Part shown: in pieces, positions 11,616 through 21,475 of the stretch
Numbering within the stretch: the stretch's first letter is position 1
Layout of the letters: each line of letters opens with the position of its first letter
From: Pelargonium nanum
Lineage: Eukaryota; Streptophyta; Magnoliopsida; Geraniales; Geraniaceae
Direction of reading: 5' to 3'
DNA: 30,351 nt
Assembly: GCA_036897485.1 (NCBI GenBank)
Contig: JAYMTF010000780.1
Location: forward strand, 1 to 30,351
The notes under the pieces: generated by a model
What the model saw: the letters and a program-made list of their open reading frames with translations, nothing else
Database searches by the model: none
Told to the model about the DNA's origin: nothing
Program-made: the position numbers and the translations under genes

Positions 11616-13084
11616 AAGAAAAGTAAGTAAGATGTGTGTACTCTCTACTAATACTCACTTTTATATTATCGTAAATGTTAATTATCAGAGTTAAATCTTT
11701 AATTTTGCGGATTTGAGTCACATAACAAAGATCCGATCAATTTTTGGGTTTGATAACTCCGCATTAACTCAAATAGTCGTACATCTTAACACGTAGCCTA
11801 AGATCCGCAACACTCACTTTAATCGGGTCGTATTAGGTTTTTTCAACCAGACTTATATTGCCAGCTCTCGTGAAAAAGATGCGCCCCTTGAAAAGAATGT
11901 TTTCATGCTATGCATGTTTCATGCCTCTACCCTTAACTTATTTAAATCTTAACCTAACTTGTAATGGCTAAGGTTGTGTTTATATGTTACCCACTTTTGG
12001 TATTGTGCCATTTTCTTATCTAGACAAGTTACATCACACATTGATCTCAAAAGCTCAACCACTAACCATATCTTTGATTTTGTGAAGAAAAGAAAATGAA
12101 ATGAAAAGGACTTGGACTAGTGGAACCAACCACCAACAAACTTGAAACATCACTTGCACTACCACACATGGTTTTGCTTGCTTTCCCAAGTCAATGAAAC
12201 TTGGACTCATGGGTTGTATGCCACTTAAATATCTATTATTTGGGTTTGAAAAATTATTGAAAATACAAATTCTAATTGGTTTTGTTTCATCTCGACACGT
12301 GTCGCACACGTGTCACTTTCTAGCATCTCATATGACACGTCATTTTCTTTATTAATGTTGATTTGGAGCACATAGGGCTCATGATTTGATTGGAGAGAAA
12401 CAATTGCATACATTATTATCAAATGCAAGTAACTTTAATACAATGTCAATATTCCATTTTTTAATTCTCTTAACATTTCAAACACACACAAAGTAACTTT
12501 GTTTCTTCACTCTACATCAAAGAATCTAACAATGAAATTGACCAAAGATAATAGTTGTCTATTTTAATTGATTTGATATTAAGTTCTGTCAAATGTTTTA
12601 GTTTCAACTAGAATGTCAAGTTTATTATCATATTTTGACTTGAACTTTAATTGATATATATATTTTTCTATGATATCCCTTTGACGACTCCTATTAAATA
12701 CTTTATCCTGATCTCGACAATGCTGCAATTCTATTATTGGACTAATTTGAATTAACATTTCGTTTCACATGTAAACATTTTGTTTTGTACACTTGATCTG
12801 TCGTAAACATGTTATTTTGCCAGTGGATTGAACATCTCAGGAGATGCTACTAAATAAAAGTACAAGTTTGATAAAACCTACTTTGATACTATGAGCCGTT
12901 TTAATATTGAGACACATGCAAAATCTCAGATTTTTTTTAGTAAAGTTTGACTTGATCTTTTACGTGTTGCTTTTTTGTTTTTCATTTTCAGAACTCTTCT
13001 AAAGATAACATTTTGATGTCTTCAATTTACATGTACACGTATATAACTTCTTTTTAGTTGAGTTGGATCTTAACACTCCCATAC
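11616..13084. other. Intergenic DNA between the DUF789 gene and the CNL cluster
   Basis: AT-rich, without recognisable coding segments. It contains the ACGT-core cluster at 12294-12343, annotated separately. Short open frames on the minus strand at 12055-12428 carry no known motif. Confidence 0.5.
12294..12343. promoter_or_regulatory. Cluster of G-box / ABRE-like ACGT elements
   Basis: Two perfect CACGTG cores lie at 12296-12301 and 12307-12312, 11 bp apart. The first sits in the palindrome GACACGTGTC, the second in CACACGTGTC. A third ACGT core (GACACGTCAT) follows at about 12334-12343. CACGTG is the core bound by plant bZIP and bHLH factors, and ACACGTGTC is ABRE-like. No adjacent gene start is visible, so any target is unclear. 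Chance cannot be excluded, but three cores within 50 bp of AT-rich DNA is notable. Confidence 0.4.
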
Positions 13085-13299
13085 CGACATATCCTTGAAC
13101 TTCAGAGCCTCCAATGCGGGAAAAGGAGAATCACAACCATAAAATTCAAACCCCGGCTTCTTTACTGCATTCGTTTCCCTAACAATAAAACCTTGTTGTG
13201 CCAAATGGTTAAAGCGATTTGAATTTCTTCTGACGCCTCAGGTTCAAGCCTCCTTGTGACGATATGTTCAAAGCACCAAGAAATGATATTGAAGAAGCT

Positions 13300-13445
13300 T
13301 TTCCCAGCAGGAGTACAAAAAGGCCATTGCAGCTCCACAAGTCCATCTCCTAAGATGCAATCACAGAGTATATATATAGGGACCAAATATTGTGGTTCAT
13401 GTTCAGGCCCGTTGCAAGCTTCTTCATGATCATCTTTCATGGATA
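13300..13445 (-). other. Copy of the CNL 3'-flanking exon within pseudogene B
   Basis: This block matches, on the minus strand, the 3' region of the main CNL gene (about 16225-16250 plus 16549-16665). Shared words include 'ACCACAATATTTGGTCCCTA', 'GGAGATGGACTTGT' and the acidic coding stretch around 'GATGATCATGAAGAAGCTT'. Compared with the main gene it lacks the 300-bp TRIM-like insertion, so it preserves the pre-insertion arrangement. It lies upstream (in minus-strand order) of an LRR fragment at 13155-13085, so the order of segments here is scrambled. Confidence 0.7.
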
Positions 13446-13776
13446 GAGGCTCATTGTGGCCTCCTTGTGATCATTGCTAGTTGCGACCAGATCTTACTTT
13501 CCAATGCACCTCGATCCAACTCTATAATTCTTTGGTGCGGTAACAAATCTAACTCTCACGAGAGATGCTACAATGACGCACGGCCGTTCAGACAATTTAA
13601 AGGAGTCCCAGTTTGAGAATGCTCGTTCTAGTGAGTTGAACGAGACCATTCACTCGAAATAAACGGCAGTGTAGCTGCCTGTTCAGACTCATAGAAATAC
13701 AATTAAAGTCGCCACAATCATTCAAGGAGTGTGAACTGCCGTTCAATCCCACAACATCTAGAGTTCGTCCACGTTA
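13446..13776. other. Insertion-like segment inside pseudogene B
   Basis: This stretch has no counterpart in the main CNL gene and is less AT-rich than its surroundings. It carries repeated short words in both orientations (GAACTGCCGTTCA, AAACGGCAGTG, CGGCCGTTCAG, AGCTGCCTGTTCAG), suggesting part of a transposable element. No protein domain is visible. Confidence 0.35.
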
Positions 13777-13920
13777 CTACCCACCATTGGCTAGTTTTGA
13801 AAGCTAGGGTGGACTTTTGCCTACTACAACCCACCCTTGGCTTTGTCACTACCCACCATTGACTAGTTTTGAAAGCTAGGGTGGACTTTTGCCTACTACA
13901 ACCCACCCTTGACTTCGTCA
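13777..13920. repeat. Two-copy 72-bp tandem repeat
   Basis: Unit 1 is 13777-13848 and unit 2 is 13849-13920; only a few bases differ. The period is exactly 72 (24 codons), so the minus-strand frame stays open across both and reads a repeated 24-residue block. Each unit contains 'CTAGTTTTGAAAGCTAG' and paired words CCCACCATTG / CCCACCCTTG. It sits within pseudogene B, next to an LRR fragment, and has no counterpart in the main gene. Confidence 0.85.
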
Positions 13921-14179
13921 CTGTTTGCAACCCAAAAATTAGAAACTCATAACCCACTTTACTTAGCAACAGATGATCTCCCATCCATTATAGGAACTCT
14001 GTTCCACAATAGATGCTGTTCCTAACAGGTCTTTTACCTCACTGATGTTGAGCCTACTAACTCCTCTGCATCTCACAATCAATCTTGTCAAGCATTGGAG
14101 ACATGTTAAATTACCAATTCTCACTAGCATCTCTTTCAACTGGTGTGTTCTAATATTATCAGGAGGACACAAATTAGTG

Positions 14180-14500
14180 TGAAAATTTATGGTATAAATG
14201 ATGTGGGAGAGGAAGATAACTGTAGTGAAAAAGTGAACACAAGAAAATATAAGCCATACATCAACTTTCCAAATGCCCTAAAGGCTATATTTGTATTCAC
14301 TTATTTGATGTGTTTATTACAATGAATCCTTGGATACACATGGTAATAAATTACTCCTCAATCATATGATCTACATAAACAAATCTTATATTTTTAAGTA
14401 TTACACAATCAAATCACATAATCTACTAGATATTCATATAGTATGATTTATCACAATAAATAAGCACATTACAAGAGTTAAAAAGATTTTTTGTATCACT
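14180..14500. other. AT-rich insertion splitting LRR fragments of pseudogene B
   Basis: Flanking sequence on both sides aligns to adjoining LRR sequence of the main gene (about 19430-19520), but this 320-bp stretch does not. It is strongly AT-rich, resembles a small non-autonomous element, and has no recognisable protein. Exact ends and a target-site duplication could not be established by eye. Confidence 0.4.
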
Positions 14501-14550
14501 AGGCAACTTCTCAAGTTCCCGGCATTCTCGATAATAATGTTTGCAAGTTC

Positions 14551-14725
14551 AAGAGACTTAGTCTATGATGTGGAGGACACTTATATAAACAAGTCATATG
14601 ATAGCTACCCAAACCATAGGCTGGACACAAGTGCATCTCCTTAAGAGACTTGATTTATGATGTGGAGGACACTTCCATAAACAATTCAAATGATAGCCTT
14701 CACATCATATGTTGAACGCAACTTC
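14551..14725 (+). repeat. Tandem 92-bp repeat carrying inverted coiled-coil fragments
   Basis: On the plus strand 14551-14580 and 14643-14672 both read as the coiled-coil EDVID region (R-D-L-V/I-Y-D-V-E-D-T), opposite in orientation to the surrounding pseudogene. The two copies are 92 bp apart and continue to match ('ATAAACAA', 'TCA-ATGATAGC'). An inverted piece of a CNL coiled coil was therefore inserted and then duplicated. The left junction lies in 'TTGCAAGTTCAAGAGACT', where LRR sequence runs into coiled-coil sequence. Confidence 0.7.
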
Positions 14726-15548
14726 GTAGTTACGAGTAGTTACAACAACTTTGCTTCAGTCAACTCCTTTAACTCACCGTCTTGCACAGGGCACTCCAAT
14801 CTTCATACTTCTCGTTCCAAACATCGTCTAGAACAATAAGATATTCCCTCTCAGACATAATGTTCTCAAACATCGTCTATGGAGTACATCAAATGATGGC
14901 TGCCTTCTGGACACATCTTCCGGCCATACATAATAGAACTTGTTGCACATGCATACAAAATGCATGACACCAAATTCTTGCTCGGACAACCAATCTAGTT
15001 GACCCAAAGTTTCCTTGCCCATTCCTCCCATGCCAAGTACAACAATCACAAACACCTCACCACCACCAACATAAAAAACAAGAAGAGCCTGTTTGGACCC
15101 CAAATCAAGACTACTCTTCCGAGTGCAAATAGTTTCCAATCTCTTAGTAATGTTCATAAACTTAGATCCAATCTCAGCATTAAACTTCACACCACTGAAT
15201 CTACATCTATTTCCATCAGTAAACAGAGAAAGTACAGATTTTCTCACCTCATAACCAGAAGCAGATTGTTGTGTGTCCTTCATTTTGAGCTCTAAAGCTT
15301 CGGTTGCGAGATCGACCAAAACATCCTCCACATCATAGACCAAGTCTCTGAGCTCGCTCAACCAGATCTGAACCAGCCGGTTTGTGGTCTGCTTCTCTTT
15401 GACATCTTCAAGAACAGCATGTATCTTGAGGAGCATTTTCTCCCAGATCTGCAGTTCAGATCTGAACAGGAGAAGCCAATTTGTCAAAAACAGCTTCTCA
15501 AAGGAAACACTCAGGAAAAGCTCTTCCAACAGCGGCTACAGACTCCAC

Positions 15549-16010
15549 TGCGAATATAAATGAATTAGGTTTAGTTCTCTCATTCCCACAGTTGGGATAT
15601 AAAAGTATTTTTCTTTTTTATATTACTTAGAGACATTTATAGACTAAACTAATACTGGATTGTAGAGCACGATTCGTATTTAACACGACAAACAATGCAA
15701 AATTAAGGTGTTTGAACACACATATTTTGTAATTATAACGTGTTCATTTTTGTTAACCCAGCACTTTTATTTGAATTAGTTTTTATCAATTTTAATTCAT
15801 ACGAATCTAATCCATGTTGTCACCTGTAATTGATGGTTACTTTGTCTGAATATATTCACATGTTTTTAAACATTTTTTCCCGAAAAGTCTGAAATCTCAT
15901 CTCAACTAAGAAGCATGCCATTATCGGCTTGTGGTTCCTCTGTTTTTCTAAGAGGTAATGAGTTAGAATCAATATTTAATATGTTTTCCCCTTAATCTAT
16001 AATAAAATGA
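15549..16010. other. Intergenic spacer between the main CNL gene and pseudogene B
   Basis: AT-rich DNA. The part nearest 15549 resembles the 5' leader of the main CNL gene ('ATGAATTAG', 'TTCTCTC'), so it is the former leader and promoter of copy B. No other feature is seen. Confidence 0.5.
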
Positions 16011-16716
16011 AAATCAAGGATACATATTGGAGCCATAATATATCATCAAGTAATTCATGTACAGAACAAAATTCAAGGATTGTTTAGAGCTAAACACCAT
16101 AAATATACAAAATACATCCCACAGCATCAATGAACTTTTTTGCTTTATTAGGAGAATCATAACACTATAGCCATCTCCAAACTAACAAGGATCTTCAAGA
16201 ACTTCACCAGTAACTGGAGTGCAAAAAGGCACTTGCAGATCCGCAAGTCCGGTCAAACTTGACTTCAGCTCAAAAATTTAAATTCATAAGTTTAAGGCTC
16301 AACTAGTATATCACATGGAGACAAACTTTATATTATTTTAATATAAAATTCTTTAACAATTCTCCTCATGTGCAAGCCGGATAAGAGAACAGATTCTACA
16401 CATGGACTAATGGAGACAAGACATACGAGTATTAGGCTTAAACGAAATCAGTTCTGATACCACATCAAACTTTACTCCAAGCCCAAAACTTAAGCTAGCA
16501 GGTTAAAGGTTCAACTAGTTTCTCATTTTTTCGAATGAGATTCCTTAACAAGTCCATCTCCTGAAAGCTGCAATCACATTATACATAGGGACCAAATATT
16601 GTGGTTCATCATTCATGTTTAGACCTATTGAAAGCTTCTTCATCATCATCATCTTCCATGGGAGGTGCTTCATTGAGATAATATCTTTCAGAACACTGCA
16701 ACAGCTCCTTGGCCAT
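16011..16716 (-). other. Probable spliced 3' UTR exon and 3' flank of the main CNL gene
   Basis: The minus strand has a strong donor GTAAGTA starting at 17045, only four bases after the CNL stop codon. A plausible acceptor TTGTAG precedes 16716, giving a 329-nt intron (16717-17045). The exon begins with an ATG frame of 35 codons containing an acidic run (E-D-D-D-D-E-E) and ending at about 16609. The segment then continues into sequence shared with both paralogues: 16200-16665 with copy B, and 16011-16200 with 22398-22590 beside copy C. A TRIM-like element interrupts it. Because the normal stop precedes the intron, the exon should be untranslated. Confidence 0.5.
16251..16550 (-). mobile_element. 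TRIM-like miniature LTR retrotransposon, about 300 bp
   Basis: Two related terminal blocks lie at 16251-16358 and 16463-16550. Each, on the plus strand, starts near 'TCAAACTT', contains 'CAACTAGT' and ends 'TTAACA'; so on the minus strand each begins TGTTAA. Next to the second block is GTTCTGATACCA (16451-16462), the complement of a primer-binding site for initiator methionine tRNA with one mismatch. A purine tract (minus-strand GAGGAGAA) borders the other LTR. The 5-bp sequence AGTCC flanks the element at 16246-16250 and 16551-16555. It has no coding capacity, and the paralogous site near 13340 is empty. Confidence 0.75.
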
Positions 16717-17049
16717 CTACAATAGTCATATCAACAAAATTGTATCATAAAGCAAAGTCTTAATTCTATAAATTAATCAACTTATGATCAAATATCACAA
16801 TATCTTGCATTACTCGAACACTAAAAGTATAATAGAATCAAACGTTTTGTGAATTGAACTAAATTTCCATTATTATTCTCAACATTCATGTTAGAATTAC
16901 GACTTTTTGGTCATGAAAATAGCTTTAAAATGAGAATCTCATGCCAATTCTCTATTCCGTTCTCATTCCAAAAAATAATAATCTAAATGCTACGTGTACG
17001 TGAATTGAACTGAAGCGAACAAAATAAAATCAAATAAATACTTACGCGT

Positions 17050-20000
17050 TTAAAAGAATCCGTCTAAATGATCTCTCCTTAGTCTGATGTAAGGGATGAG
17101 AGAAATGATGGCCCGATATTTCCCCTTTGTTACATTCTTTGCAAGAAGGGGACAGTTTGTAATCTCTATTCTCTCAAGTGTGGAAGGGAAGCTTTCCTTT
17201 CGGAAGTACCGGAGCTTAGGGCAATCCCAAAGACCTAATGCTGCAAGAGAGGTGAGGTTTTGAATACCCCATGAAGACATGGATTCCAGCTTCTTCATGT
17301 TCCTAATATAAAGCCACTTTAGAGTAGTGGGAAGCAACATGCCACTAGACCCATCATCTTCAGGTACTCCAAGTCCTCCAACATCTAACAGTTGAAGAGA
17401 GGTGAGAGTGTGCAAGCCCCACTCTGACATTGATTGCTTCATATTTGAACATTCCCTGATTGCAAGAACAACTAGATTCCGAGGCAAACTCCTTTTCGGA
17501 AAGGCCTTCATGCTCGGGCAATACAATATTTCCAGTATTGCAAGAGATGTGAGATCATGCATGTTATTTGCCAGACTCCTTATGTTTCTGCAATGGGAGA
17601 TTCGCAGAGACATGAGGTTGGGGATGGGCAAGCCTCTTTCTGGGAAGCACTCTAAACCATGACATTCCTCTAGTGACAAAGAAGTGAGATTTGTGAGGCT
17701 ATGCATGCAATTTGGCAAGCTTTTCAGATTTGGACACTTCCATATCCTAATATCTTCGACTGTTGAAGAGGACGCCGTATCAGCATTTAACATGATGCCC
17801 TCATCTGGAAGTGACTCTAATTTCCCACAGTAACTAAGAGAGAGTTTCTTAACTAAAACCGGGAGCTTCATGCCATCTGTAGTGAGAGATGGACAGTTTT
17901 CGATGTCCAACACTTCAATTCCAGCTATACTCTCTATCATCCCCTCGTGATCAGAACTAGAGATTGACACCAGATTTTCACAATCTTGAATTTTCACATG
18001 TTTCAGCATGGCAGGTACTACAACATTGCCTCCTCGTGTACTTGTGATCGATAAGTTTTGAAGAGAATCGCAACTTTTGATCACCAAATGCTCAAGAACA
18101 CACTTGTCTCCCCTCATCGTGACCCCGTTGACCAGAGACTCTACAAACTGATCCCCACAGCTCTCAAGCTCAACATGTTTTAACTTCCATGGAAAACCAA
18201 TCCCTTCCTTCTGCTCTATCAGGATTGACTCAATTTGTGGGCAGTTTTTGACAATCATCTTTTCAAGAGATGCCATCTTCTTTGGTAGCTTCTGCAGGTT
18301 ATTGCAATCTTCTATTTCCAAATACAAAAGGTCACAAAGCATTTTTTCACATGATTCTTCAGCCTCGTCTTCCATCGTTGATGATGTAAAAAAGGATACG
18401 AGTTGGGGACAACTTCTTACCTTCAAACTTCTCAGACATTTGAACTTTTCTTCAACCCGAGCTCCACTCTGCCACAAAGAGATCAAGTCCGGACAATATT
18501 GTATCTGCAGATCTTCAAGTGCCTTCAAGAACTCCCAAACACTTCCATCTAGACAAGAAAGCCCTTTCATTCCACCAACAATTAAGGTCCTCAGAGAGTC
18601 AAGATCAACCATAGAATTGAGAAGGGACTCATTACAAGTCCTTAACGTCAATTTGTGAAGACTTGGAAGACTAATAATGGAATCTCCAACTAAACTTGGA
18701 CAATTTAGTATCTTGAGCTTGCGTAGACGAGGGAATTTCATTTCACCTTCTTTTGCAGCACCACTGCCAGAAAAACACCATTTTTCCCATCCCAACATAT
18801 CCTGAAACTTCAGAGTCTCCAACGCTGGAAAAGGAGAATCACAGCCATAAAACTCATAACCCAAAGCTTTTATTGCACCATTCCCTTTTATAGTCAAATG
18901 CTTGAGCACAGGTAGTCTCCCAAGTGATGGCAAAGATGTACTCATATAACAATCACAAAATTCTAGCTCCACCATGTTACTCATCAGCAACGGATCTCCC
19001 ATCCATGAAGGGAATTCTCTTCCATAGTAGAACTTAATCGCAAGACTTTTCAGATTTCCACTGGGCTGCAACAGCTCAAGCGTGTGCATTGCAATTTCAT
19101 TTGATTCGGAGTCATCCAAATATTTTTCCCCCCCCTATCACTTCTGTTACTTGATCATCCAAATAGTCTTTCCACGCCATTGCCAACATTTCCAGGCCTT
19201 TTTTGCCCTTCAAATCAGCATTTCTTGCATCATCCAAGTCCTTCACATTCTGCAGCCCTACAATAGAAAGCTCTCCTTTAAGATGCAAAAGGTCTTTCAA
19301 CTCTCTTATGTTGAGCCCGTCTTCTCCGCCCTGTCCCACCATGAATTTTGGCATACTTTGGAGACATGTCAAGCTACCGATTCCCACCGGCATCTCTTTC
19401 AAACATCTTGTTCCACTAATACCAAGATGACACAAGTTATGCAGATTTCCAATGCTTGCAGGCAACCTTAGAAGATAATCACATTCTCTTAATAACAGTG
19501 TTTGCAAGTTTAAGAGAGAACCAACAAATTCAGGCAAGAACATGATGTTGGTTTTCGATAAATTAAGGTACCTCAAATGCTTTAAACCATTCACAACCTC
19601 TGGTACTTCACTGATCTTATAACCACTCAAAGATAGCGCTCTCAAGCGTTTTGATTGTAGCAACAACTTATTCAGAACATCATTAGATATCCTGTTATTA
19701 CCATGTGATGCAAAAATAGGTAATGCCAATAATGTTCGCAAACACTTTCCTTCACCAAGATGTTCAAATCTTTTTGAGACCTCATATGGGCATCGAATAA
19801 AAGAGGAATGACGAACCTTTTGAAAAGCTGAAGGAAGTTCAAGTCTCTCTGAATTAACATCCATGTTGACGCATGTATCTCCAGCAACAAACTGAGCTAA
19901 ATCATGAACGAGATCGTGCATCACAAATCTTGTATGCTCCCTGTTTGATTGTTGAAAAAATGATCTTGACAGTAAGTCACAAAAATATGCAGCACCCACA

Positions 20001-21475
20001 TCCGCCGAATGCTTCTTCCCTTTCGTTTGTGGCAAAAAGCCTTCGGCCATCCATAACAGAACTAACTCGTTCATGTCAAATTCATAGCCCTTGGGAAATA
20101 CAGCACAGTAAGCAAAACATTGCTTCAAATGAGAGGGAAGATGTTGATAGCTCAATCTCAGAGCTGGGAGAATATCACTTTTATTTTCTGGAAAATTCCA
20201 TATCTTGTTGTTCAATACATCTTCCCAGTCACTATGATTCAGCGTTGGCCGCAACAAACCACCAAGGGTCTTTGCTGCTAAAGGCAAGCCTTTACATTTC
20301 CCAGCTATTTTCATGCCAATATCTTTCAAATTTAAGTGCCCATTGAAATCCGTTGCTCCCAGCGCATGTTGAGCAAATAAAGAAAGACAATCTTCATACG
20401 AAAGCTCCCTCAAACGATAAGCTGGAATGGAGCTCATAATTGATGCAACACCATGATTACGAGTAGTGACAACGATCTTACTTCCCAGCATAACTCCTTT
20501 AAAAGGCTTGTAAAGGATTGTCCAATCTTCATATTTCTCATTCCAGACATCATCTAAAACAATCAAAAACTTCTTGCCGAACAGAATACTCCCCAACTCG
20601 ACTTGAAGTAGATCCAGAGTCAAGTCATCACGAGTCTCTCCACCAAATGACTGTATAATAGTTTTTGTTATCCTAAGAATATCAAAAGAGTCCGTAACAC
20701 AAACCCATGCTCTGAGATCAAAATGAAGCTCGACCCTTTCGTCATTATAGAGTTGTTGAGCCAAAGTTGTCTTCCCCAACCCTCCCATCCCTTGTATGGG
20801 AATCACAGGCACGCCACCACCACCACCACCAACAGCATCACTTGGTTCATTAGCCAGCAACAAATCAAGAATAGCCAGCTTGTCCTTGTCCCTCCCAAAA
20901 ACATGAGAATCAGACAGAGAAGTTGTTGGTACTCTTGTTGTGTTACTATTAGCAGACCATCTTGAACTTCCTATTCCTCCAATAGCACTAACCACCAAAT
21001 GAAGGTTACTATTCTGAGTACAAATAGTTTCCATTCTGGCAGTGATTTTCTTTAGCTTGGACACCATCTTGGCATTAAACTTAGTACTATTAATTCTACT
21101 TCTACTTCCAGTTGTAAACAAGGCGGGCAGGAATTTTTTTACCTTATTACCACTAGTAGCAGCAGATTCTTGTTTATCCTTCAATTTGAGCTGCAAAGCT
21201 TCAGTTGCAAACTCGTCCAAAACGTCCTCCACGTCATAGACCAAGTCTCTGAGCTCGCTCAACCAGATCTCCACCAGCCGGCTCGTCCTCTGCTTCTCTT
21301 CAGCATCTTCAAGAACAGCATGAATCTTGGTTAGCATATTCTCCCAAATCTGCAGTTGAGACTGAACCTCCTTTTTGCTTGCAAATTGGCGCAGTTCAGA
21401 AGAAGCCAACTTGTCAAACAGCTTCTTAAAAGAAGCACTTAGTAAAGCTCCTCCAACAGTAGCTACAACCTCCAT
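17050..21475 (-). CDS. CC-NB-LRR disease resistance protein (RPP13-like type), frameshifted
   Basis: Intracellular immune receptor of the CNL class. The ATG at 21475 opens a 787-codon frame. It contains an Rx-type coiled coil (about 1-150, EDVLDEF at 83-89), then 'VFGRDKD' (192-198), P-loop GMGGLGKTT (229-237), RNBS-A 'FDLRAWVCV', kinase-2 'LIVLDDVW' (304-311), RNBS-B 'GSKIVVTTR' (331-339), GLPLA (396-400), RNBS-D 'CFAYCAVFPK' (453-462) and MHD (519-521). LRRs begin near 560. An 8-base C run at 19128-19135 (G on the coding strand) puts the ribosome out of frame, with a stop at 19112. The other frame continues as LRRs to 17050 without further interruption. A one-base shorter run would make one open frame of about 1470 codons. 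All NB motifs are intact, so this is either a recent null allele or a homopolymer sequencing error. A possible 52-nt leader intron lies at 21535-21586. Confidence 0.9.

Larger units (their letters stand above)
13085..15548 (-). pseudogene. Decayed CC-NB-LRR resistance gene paralogue (copy B)
   Basis: Read on the minus strand, this is a shattered relative of the receptor at 21475-17050. The position matching that gene's ATG is GTG here (15548-15546), and a one-base insertion shifts the frame within the first 40 bases. The coiled-coil part follows (about 15530-15100) and includes 'LRDLVYDVEDVLVDLATEA'. The linker is shortened, the nucleotide-binding loop reads GMGGMGKE (the second threonine position is lost), and a decayed RNBS-A follows. 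A kinase-2 segment 'LIVLDDVWNEKYEDW' lies at about 14850-14790 in another frame, and 'SKVVVTTRNYEVA' at about 14745-14705. LRR pieces lie at 14165-13950 and 13155-13085. The NB core from GLPL to the MHD region is missing. Insertions split the rest. It cannot encode a receptor. Confidence 0.85.

Noticed and set aside
13777..13920. CRISPR-like or array-type repeat
   Set aside because: There are only two contiguous copies with no spacers, in a plant nuclear context.
13718..13984. 88-codon minus-strand open frame as a small protein gene
   Set aside because: It is open only because of the in-phase 72-bp tandem repeat running into a decayed LRR fragment.
18248..20965. Plus-strand open frames of 80-157 codons within the CNL gene
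   Set aside because: Antisense shadows of the LRR and NB-ARC coding sequence.
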